A stretch of 64,000 nucleotides of DNA from CAXBCP01 sp963977005. GTDB taxonomy: Bacteria; Pseudomonadota; Alphaproteobacteria; MPNO01; UBA830. The notes below the pieces were generated by a model. That model saw nothing but the letters and a program-made list of their open reading frames with translations. It had not been told where the DNA came from and did not search any database. Positions 58,565 through 64,000 of the stretch are shown here, piece after piece (position 1 is the stretch's first letter; every line of letters begins with the position of its first letter). A program made the position numbers and the translations under genes. The DNA is taken from the NCBI GenBank assembly GCA_963977005.1, contig CAXBMQ010000021.1:16321-80320 (forward strand), read 5' to 3'.

Positions 58565-60418
58565 ATGCGTAGCCGTTCTTCGCTGATCGCTCTCAGCCTT
58601 CTCGTGATTGCCATGGGCGGTCTTGCCTTGTGGCAAACCGGGTACTGGGCTCGAAGTTTCGTTCTGTCGGATATCCGCGAGCGCAGCAGTGATATCCTCA
58701 ATCTGGTCGTAGAAAATCTTCGGGGCGAGCTTTCCAAGTTCCAGTACCAGCCAAGCCTGCTGGCGTTCGACCCGGCATTCGAGCGGGCGCTGTCGGACGA
58801 TGCATCGGACCCGGATGTCATACGGGCCAACGCACAGCTCGTCAGGTTCAATGATATTTCGGGTGCCGCCGCCACATTCCTGCTCGACCGGGCGGGACGC
58901 ACGATCGCTGCCAGCAACTGGCAGTCCGCCGACAGTTTCGTCGGCCTCGGCTTCAGCTATCGCCCGTATTTCCATCAGACGATGCAGGGCAGTCTGGGGC
59001 GGGATTTTGCGCTCGAACCGGAAACCGGGGAGCGCAGCTACTATTTCGCCCACCCTATACGTGTCCGGTCCAGAACGCTCGGCGCCGTCGTGCTCAAGAT
59101 CGCAATCGACCGGCTCGAACCAAGTTGGCTTTCGTCGGATAACACGATCCTGGTGGTCGACCGCGACGGCGTGGTGTTCCTCAGCACGCATCCGGACTGG
59201 CGATTCAGAAGCCTCGCTCCCCTGACGGAAACAGCGAGAAGCAGGCTCGTTCTGTCGCGGAGATACGGCACGCGCGAGATTCCGGCACTGCCGGTTACCG
59301 ACAGGACAAAGACCGGTTTTCTCACGATCCAGGATACGCCCTGGCAGGGATCCGGAACAGCCCGGGTCGTTCCGACAACGACTTACCTCGTTCAAAGCAA
59401 GGAAATGAACGAAGTCGGCTGGCGTGTCTTGATCCTGTCGAATACGGCGAGCGTCGACCAGCAGGTAAAGATCTGGAGTGCTATCGTCGCGATCGTCATC
59501 GTGAGCCTGTTGCTGCTTGCCGCCAATATTTACCAGCGCCGCCGGCGCTACAGCGAGCGACTGGCGCTTCAGGAGACCGCGAAGGCGCAGCTTGAAGGCC
59601 AGGTCGCTGCCCGGACAACAGATCTGACCGCGGCAAATACGCATCTGCGAAACGAAATCGCGGAACGGCACAAGACGGAGATGCAGCTGCGCCAGACCCA
59701 GGCGGAGCTGGTTCAGGCCACAAAACTGGCAGCACTGGGTCAGATGTCTGCCGGTTTGAGCCACGAACTGAACCAACCGTTAACGGCAATAAGATCCTAT
59801 TCCGATAATGCCCGCACATACCTCGACCGCGACCAGATCGAGCCGGCCCGGACCAATCTGAAAGGGATCTCCGAGTTGACCGAACGCATGGGCAAGATCA
59901 TCCGAAACCTTCGGACTTATGCCCGCAACGAACCGGTTCCCCTGCGCCCGGTATCGGTAAACCAAACCGTCGCCGAAGCCCTTGCGCTGATGGATGCACG
60001 GATCAAAGCGGATAATGTAGACGTATCGACCGAGCTTCCGGCGAAGGACCCGGTGGTCACCGCAGGTGCCGTCCGGCTCCAGCAGGTGCTGGTCAACCTG
60101 ATCGCGAACGCGCTAGACGCCATGCGGGATACGCCTGCCCGTCACCTGGATCTGTCCGTCACAGCAACATCAACGGATGTTCGAATCGCCGTCCGCGATA
60201 CCGGCAGCGGTATCGTTCGCGAAGATATCGACAAGCTCTTCGATCCGTTCTTTTCAACCAAGGATGTCGGTGAGGGCATGGGGCTCGGGCTTTCCATCAC
60301 ATACGGCATTATCAAACAGTTCGGCGGCGAGATAAGTGCGGCCAATCACCCGGATGGCGGCGCCGTCTTTACGGTCAGTCTTGCCGCCGCAACAGCTGCC
60401 GCGGGAGAGGCTGCGTGA
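58565..60418 (+). CDS. dctB: DctB-type sensor histidine kinase
   Basis: A 617-residue membrane kinase. Two membrane helices (about residues 7-25 and 300-325) flank a periplasmic double-Cache sensor domain (FSYRPYFHQTMQGSLGRDFA, RSYYFAHPIRVRSRTLGAVV). A coiled coil follows, then the H-box SAGLSHELNQPLTAIRSYSD and ATPase motifs (LIANALDAM, DTGSGI, FFSTKDVGEGMGLGLSI). The pattern matches DctB, which senses C4-dicarboxylates for DctD. Its end overlaps dctD by four bases. The true ligand is unknown. Confidence 0.9.
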   Translation: MRSRSSLIALSLLVIAMGGLALWQTGYWARSFVLSDIRERSSDILNLVVENLRGELSKFQYQPSLLAFDPAFERALSDDASDPDVIRANAQLVRFNDISGAAATFLLDRAGRTIAASNWQSADSFVGLGFSYRPYFHQTMQGSLGRDFALEPETGERSYYFAHPIRVRSRTLGAVVLKIAIDRLEPSWLSSDNTILVVDRDGVVFLSTHPDWRFRSLAPLTETARSRLVLSRRYGTREIPALPVTDRTKTGFLTIQDTPWQGSGTARVVPTTTYLVQSKEMNEVGWRVLILSNTASVDQQVKIWSAIVAIVIVSLLLLAANIYQRRRRYSERLALQETAKAQLEGQVAARTTDLTAANTHLRNEIAERHKTEMQLRQTQAELVQATKLAALGQMSAGLSHELNQPLTAIRSYSDNARTYLDRDQIEPARTNLKGISELTERMGKIIRNLRTYARNEPVPLRPVSVNQTVAEALALMDARIKADNVDVSTELPAKDPVVTAGAVRLQQVLVNLIANALDAMRDTPARHLDLSVTATSTDVRIAVRDTGSGIVREDIDKLFDPFFSTKDVGEGMGLGLSITYGIIKQFGGEISAANHPDGGAVFTVSLAAATAAAGEAA

Positions 60419-61770
60419 CCGGGCAGGTTCTCTTTATCGATGACGAGGAACACCTGCGGGTTGCCTGTTCACAGGCCCTGGAACTTGCGGGGTTCGATGT
60501 CGAATGCCACGCCTCGGCCAATGATGCACTGGAACGTATCGACAGCCATTGGCCGGGCGTTATCGTCACGGACGTAAAGATGGCCGGTATGAACGGTCTC
60601 GAACTGATGGCCACGACGCTGGAGCGCGATCCGGAACTGCCTGTCATCCTGATATCGGGACACGGCGATGTGCCCATGGCGGTCGATGCGATGCGCGACG
60701 GTGCCTACGACTTCATAGAGAAACCGTTTGCGTCCGACGTTCTGGTCGATGCCGTCCGCCGTGCGGCGGACAAGCGCGCCCTCGTCCTCGAAAACCGGGC
60801 CTTGCGGGAAGCGATCAGCGGTGCGACCCGCCTCGAAAACATGATCGTCGGCACCAGCCCGGCCGCGATCAAACTGCGAACCGATGTCACCAGCCTTGCC
60901 ACAACCGACGCCGACATTCTGATCCGGGGAGAAACCGGCACCGGAAAGGAACTGGTGGCCCGGGCACTTCATCAACTCAGCCCGCGCGCAGACCGCCATT
61001 TCGTGCCGATCAACTGTGCGGCTTTACCCGAAACCCTGATCGAGAGTGAATTGTTCGGTCATGTGCGCGGCGCCTTTACCGGGGCGAATGAAAACCGCGT
61101 CGGCAAGTTCGAATACGCCACCGGTGGCACGCTTTTTCTCGACGAGATAGAAAGCATGCCGCTTGAACTGCAGGGCAGACTTTTGCGCGTGCTCGAGGAC
61201 CGCCTGGTCGTGCCACTTGGCGCCAACACCGAGATCCCGGTCGATGTGCGCGTCATCGCCGCAACCAAAACCGACCTGAAAACGATAGCCGGCGGTTCGT
61301 TCCGCGAAGACCTTTTCTATCGGCTCAACGTTCTTGCCATCGGCGTGCCGCCGCTGCGTGACCGCAAGGACGACATTCTGCCGCTGATGCTCCACTTTCT
61401 TCACCAGGCTTCCGTCCGGTTCAAACGTCCGGTGCCGGAAATGTCGGGCCAGGACATTGCGGCCCTGGCCACCTACCCCTGGCCGGGCAATGTACGGGAA
61501 CTCAAAAACGCCGCCATGCGGTTTGCCCTCGGACAGGGACTTGGGATGGAAACATCGGAAACGGATACAGCCATGGATCATGACGGCGCGCTTGCGGACC
61601 AGGTCGCCGTTTTTGAGAAATCTGTCATTCGCGCCTGTCTCGAACGCCATCAATATCGTTTGAAGCCAACATACGAAGCACTCGGCATTTCCCGCAAAAC
61701 GCTCTACGACAAAATCCGGAAATACCAGCTCGAAGGGCTCAACGCCGCTGATGCAGGAGAGGCCGATTGA
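60415..61770 (+). CDS. dctD: DctD-type sigma-54 response regulator
   Basis: A 451-residue NtrC-family regulator starting at a GTG that overlaps the dctB stop. The receiver is intact (FIDDEEHLRVA, phospho-acceptor in IVTDVKMAGMNG, Lys in IEKPF). The AAA+ domain has GETGTGKELV and GAFTGANENRV; the C-terminal helix-turn-helix reads TYEALGISRKTLYDKIRKYQ. Phosphorylated by DctB, it would activate the sigma-54 promoter of the TRAP gene at 63171. Confidence 0.93.
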   Translation: MTGQVLFIDDEEHLRVACSQALELAGFDVECHASANDALERIDSHWPGVIVTDVKMAGMNGLELMATTLERDPELPVILISGHGDVPMAVDAMRDGAYDFIEKPFASDVLVDAVRRAADKRALVLENRALREAISGATRLENMIVGTSPAAIKLRTDVTSLATTDADILIRGETGTGKELVARALHQLSPRADRHFVPINCAALPETLIESELFGHVRGAFTGANENRVGKFEYATGGTLFLDEIESMPLELQGRLLRVLEDRLVVPLGANTEIPVDVRVIAATKTDLKTIAGGSFREDLFYRLNVLAIGVPPLRDRKDDILPLMLHFLHQASVRFKRPVPEMSGQDIAALATYPWPGNVRELKNAAMRFALGQGLGMETSETDTAMDHDGALADQVAVFEKSVIRACLERHQYRLKPTYEALGISRKTLYDKIRKYQLEGLNAADAGEAD

Positions 61771-61836
61771 GACTTACCGGTATAAGAGCGCCCTGCGGGC
61801 AAAGCCATCTATTGCAAACGAGCCAGAGGCCCTCAA

Positions 61837-62358
61837 TTGAACACTAAATCGACGCGTACCGAGCACCGCCCCCTTAAAGTACTCGAAACTCTTCAAACCC
61901 TTGGTTTCAGTGTAGCCGTGTCGGTGCCCGACAGCTGGCTGGGCGAGATTCTCGTCAGGATAGACAGCGCGCCGGATATGAGGCTGATCCGGGCGACCCA
62001 CGAAGAAGAGGCTCTGGCGATCGCCTGCGGCGCACGGCTTGGCGGCGCCCGTACAGTCTTGCTCATCCAGAACGCGGGGCTGTTGAGCATGGGCGCGGGG
62101 CTGGTAAGCCTCGCCCAGAGGTATCAGTTTCCTGTTCTGATACTGGCATCGTACCGGGGCGCGGAGGACGATCCGGTATTCTATCATATTCCGAAAGGCC
62201 GGGTGACCGAGCCCGTTCTGAATGGTCTGGGACTGGCATATAGCCGCATCGACGCCAACCGCCCAATCGGACCCCAGGTCGCCGCGGCGGCCGCCTTCGC
62301 CGAAGAAGGAAACTGCCCCTACGTGTTGCTGATGTCGAAGGAGGATATCCAATGGTAA
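61837..62358 (+). CDS. TPP-dependent decarboxylase, alpha (PYR) subunit, ComD-like
   Basis: A 173-residue protein starting at TTG (AGAGG upstream). It matches the N-terminal half of thiamine-pyrophosphate enzymes: ATHEEEALAIACGARLGGAR contains the Glu that activates TPP, and LIQNAGLLSMGAGLVSLAQR is the typical PYR-domain segment. Two-subunit enzymes of this size include sulfopyruvate decarboxylase ComD and phosphonopyruvate decarboxylases. It overlaps the beta subunit by 7 bases. The substrate is unknown. Confidence 0.8.
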   Translation: MNTKSTRTEHRPLKVLETLQTLGFSVAVSVPDSWLGEILVRIDSAPDMRLIRATHEEEALAIACGARLGGARTVLLIQNAGLLSMGAGLVSLAQRYQFPVLILASYRGAEDDPVFYHIPKGRVTEPVLNGLGLAYSRIDANRPIGPQVAAAAAFAEEGNCPYVLLMSKEDIQW

Positions 62359-62960
62359 GCGGAACGACTCCAACGCGGGAAGATTACTACCGTGCACTGG
62401 CGCAGGTACTTCCGGAGGATGCCCTGGTCGTGACATCGCTGGGTAACGCATCATACCTGTGGGCGGTCATCCAGGATCGGGCCGAGAATTTTTACGTCGA
62501 GGATGCGATGGGACTGGCGCTGCCATTGGCCATCGGCCTGGCCGTCGCCCAGCCTGACCGGCAGGTGATTGTTGTACAGGGCGATGGGGGGATGCTGATG
62601 CATATGGGGTCGCTGGTCACCGCGGGCGCTGTCGCACCGCCGAATCTGACCATCCTGCTGATCGATAATGGCGTTCACGGTGCATCAGGCGGACAGGCAC
62701 TGACCAGTACGTCGCTCGATTATACCGCGCTCTCGAAAGCAGCAGGACTGGAGGCGACATCGATCGATCAACCCGGGATATTCGCCGCGGAACTCCAAAC
62801 CGCCATCGATAGCGCACAGGCATCGTTGCTGACGCTGAAGACGGCGCCGGACTTGGATGTTGTCGTTCCACCGGAACCGTTCGATCCCGTTCTGATCAAG
62901 CGGCGTTTTGAATCCGCAATCGGCGTCGAACGGTATGTGCACGGCACGTTCGCAACCTGA
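62352..62960 (+). CDS. TPP-dependent decarboxylase, beta (PP) subunit, ComE-like
   Basis: A 202-residue protein with the TPP/Mg-binding motif starting VVQGDGGMLMHMGSL and ending in ILLIDN, and SLGNASYLWAVIQDR near the N-terminus. It completes the active site with the preceding subunit. The pair lies between dctBD and a TRAP binding protein, hinting that the transported acid, or a relative such as a sulfonated or phosphonated pyruvate, is its substrate. This is inference from neighbours. Confidence 0.8.
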   Translation: MVSGTTPTREDYYRALAQVLPEDALVVTSLGNASYLWAVIQDRAENFYVEDAMGLALPLAIGLAVAQPDRQVIVVQGDGGMLMHMGSLVTAGAVAPPNLTILLIDNGVHGASGGQALTSTSLDYTALSKAAGLEATSIDQPGIFAAELQTAIDSAQASLLTLKTAPDLDVVVPPEPFDPVLIKRRFESAIGVERYVHGTFAT

Positions 62961-63113
62961 TATCGATTGATCATCGCATGGGTCACCGCACCGTATGCTT
63001 GGCGCCACGCCCGGGTAAAATACCATGCATCGTTCAGACGTCTTTGGGTAGCTTTCCACACATGCCGGGTTCGGGGACGCCGCCGTCATCAAGCGCCAAG
63101 CCTTAAGAATTAT

Positions 63114-63132
63114 TAACAATTACAGATTGTTA
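63114..63132. promoter_or_regulatory. Palindrome upstream of the TRAP gene, candidate DctD site
   Basis: TAACAAT-N5-ATTGTTA, a perfect 7-base inverted repeat 40 bases upstream of the sigma-54 GG element, the place expected for an activator site. The rest of the 62961-63259 gap shows no gene. Confidence 0.5.
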
Positions 63133-63170
63133 GAACCCATATTCGTCCAGAAGGCTGATAATGGCGGAAA

Positions 63171-63188
63171 CTGGCACAAATGTTGCTT
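63171..63188 (+). promoter_or_regulatory. Sigma-54 promoter of the TRAP binding protein gene
   Basis: CTGGCACAAATGTTGCTT has GG and GC 10 bases apart and a consensus TTGCT -12 element. Start predicted near 63198, about 62 bases before the ATG. Confidence 0.87.
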
Positions 63189-63259
63189 TCTTAAGCCTAT
63201 CGGACGCTGTACCGGATTAACCGGCCACGCCGATCTGTGTCTTTCTAGGGAGGATTCCT

Positions 63260-64000
63260 ATGCGCAAAATTATCGTCGGCGCCCTTGCGGGCGTTTCCGT
63301 GGCCGCCATGGCCGTACCCGCCTACGCGAACTGCGACAAAGGCGAAATTCATATCAAGTTCAGCCACGTTACCAACACCGACAAGCACCCGAAGGGCATT
63401 GCCGCGACACTTCTTCAGAAGCGCGTCAATGAAGAGATGAACGGCAAGGCATGCATGACCGTTTATCCCAATTCGAGCCTCTACGACGACAACAAAGTCC
63501 TCGAAGCAATGCTTCAGGGCGATGTGCATCTTGCGGCACCCTCTTTGTCGAAGTTCGAGAAATTCACCAAGAAATTCCGTATTTTCGATCTGCCCTTCAT
63601 GTTCACCGACATCGACGCGGTCGACCGTTTCCAGAACTCGGCCGCCGGTCAGGCGATGAAAGATTCCATGCGCCGGCGCGGTCTGCAGGGCCTCGCCTTC
63701 TGGCACAACGGCATGAAACAGCTCTCGGCCAATCGCCCGCTGATCAAGCCCGAAGACGCCAATGGCCTTAAATTCCGTGTTCAGGCATCCGACGTTCTGG
63801 TCGCCCAGTTCAAGCAACTCGGCTCGAACCCGCAAAAAATGGCATTCAAGGAAGTTTACGGTGCGTTGCAGACCAAGGTCGTCGACGGTCAGGAAAACAC
63901 CTGGTCGAACATCTACGGCAAGAAGTTCTTCGAAGTGCAGGACGGCGTGACCGAGACCAATCACGGCATCATCGACTATCTGGTCGTGACATCGACCGAA
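63260..64000 (+). CDS. dctP: TRAP transporter substrate-binding protein DctP (runs off right edge)
   Basis: 247 codons are visible. A Sec signal peptide (residues 1-23, ending AYA) is followed by a DctP-type periplasmic binding protein: IHIKFSHVTNTDKHPKGIAA, LPFMFTDIDAVDRFQN, and the family motif region ANGLKFRVQASDV with the Arg that grips the substrate carboxylate. GGGAGG lies 9-14 bases before the ATG. It is probably followed by dctQ and dctM outside the window. Controlled by the sigma-54 promoter above and very likely DctD. Confidence 0.92.
   Translation, partial: MRKIIVGALAGVSVAAMAVPAYANCDKGEIHIKFSHVTNTDKHPKGIAATLLQKRVNEEMNGKACMTVYPNSSLYDDNKVLEAMLQGDVHLAAPSLSKFEKFTKKFRIFDLPFMFTDIDAVDRFQNSAAGQAMKDSMRRRGLQGLAFWHNGMKQLSANRPLIKPEDANGLKFRVQASDVLVAQFKQLGSNPQKMAFKEVYGALQTKVVDGQENTWSNIYGKKFFEVQDGVTETNHGIIDYLVVTSTE

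Noticed and set aside
58379..59776. Minus-strand open frame of about 465 codons opposite dctB
   Set aside because: dctB has all histidine kinase motifs on the plus strand; the antisense frame is an artefact of codon bias.
1..64000. CRISPR arrays, tRNA or rRNA genes, insertion sequences, prophage genes
   Set aside because: No spaced direct repeats, no tRNA-like cloverleaf noticed, and no transposase or integrase frames were found by reading; a tRNA scan was not possible here.

Overview
The window is a near-complete flagellar and motility locus of an alphaproteobacterium, most likely a Rhodospirillales-like lineage (inference from gene content and high GC; no rRNA or other species marker is present). 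The regulatory genes resemble the Caulobacter flagellar cascade: flbD, fliX, the CtrA inhibitor sciP, and a fliF-fliG-fliH-fliN-(motA)-flbD-flhA operon. Filament production, however, uses csrA, fliW, two fliS genes and flaG; no flaF or flbT was found.

Layout. 1-1587 (-): MFS transporter (cut by the edge) and an SMP-30 family lactonase. 1684-5084 (-): flhB, fliR, fliQ, fliE, flgC, flgB. 5238-9409 (+): csrA, a two-gene metabolic insert (FAD oxidoreductase, amidohydrolase), a small helical protein, fliO, fliP. 9635-15484 (-): cheY, cheZ, two motB paralogues and a large periplasmic TPR protein, the last three joined by 4-base overlaps. 15628-18687 (-): fliL, fliM, a DUF6468 protein, a motE-like gene. 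18967-22219 (+): flgF, flgG, flgA, flgH. 22354-23275 (-): dksA, fliX. 23518-29053 (+): flgI, flgJ, flgN, flgK, flgL, fliW. 29120-35000 (+): seven genes for a CDP-linked, probably C-methyl-branched 6-deoxyhexose. 35052-37589 (-): a TPR/GT41 (O-GlcNAc-transferase-like) glycosyltransferase. 37893-45395 (+): flagellin 1, flaG, a giant fliD, fliS, flagellin 2, a second fliS. 45704-49374 (+): fliK, flgD, flgE. 49510-49854 (+): sciP. 50061-58481 (+): fliF, fliG, fliH, fliN, motA, flbD, flhA. 58565-64000 (+): dctB, dctD, a two-subunit TPP enzyme and a TRAP binding protein (cut by the edge).

How it fits together. Near-matches to the CtrA box TTAA-N7-TTAA lie 58-87 bases upstream of early operons (flgB, cheY, fliL, fliX, fliF). 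Good sigma-54 -24/-12 promoters precede the late operons (flgF, flgI, both flagellins, fliK), each with an upstream GGC-N7-GCC palindrome that could be the FlbD site; two more sit before fliF. Both flagellin leaders carry GGA-in-loop hairpins expected of CsrA targets, matching the csrA and fliW genes here. The sugar island and GT41 enzyme between the export genes and the flagellins suggest flagellin glycosylation.

Most novel candidates: a MotB paralogue with Ser replacing the essential ion-binding Asp, coupled to a normal MotB and to a periplasmic AMIN-like/TPR protein; a 1056-residue FliD carrying two phage-tail-type modules; and a CDP-glucose dehydratase gene with no usual start codon.
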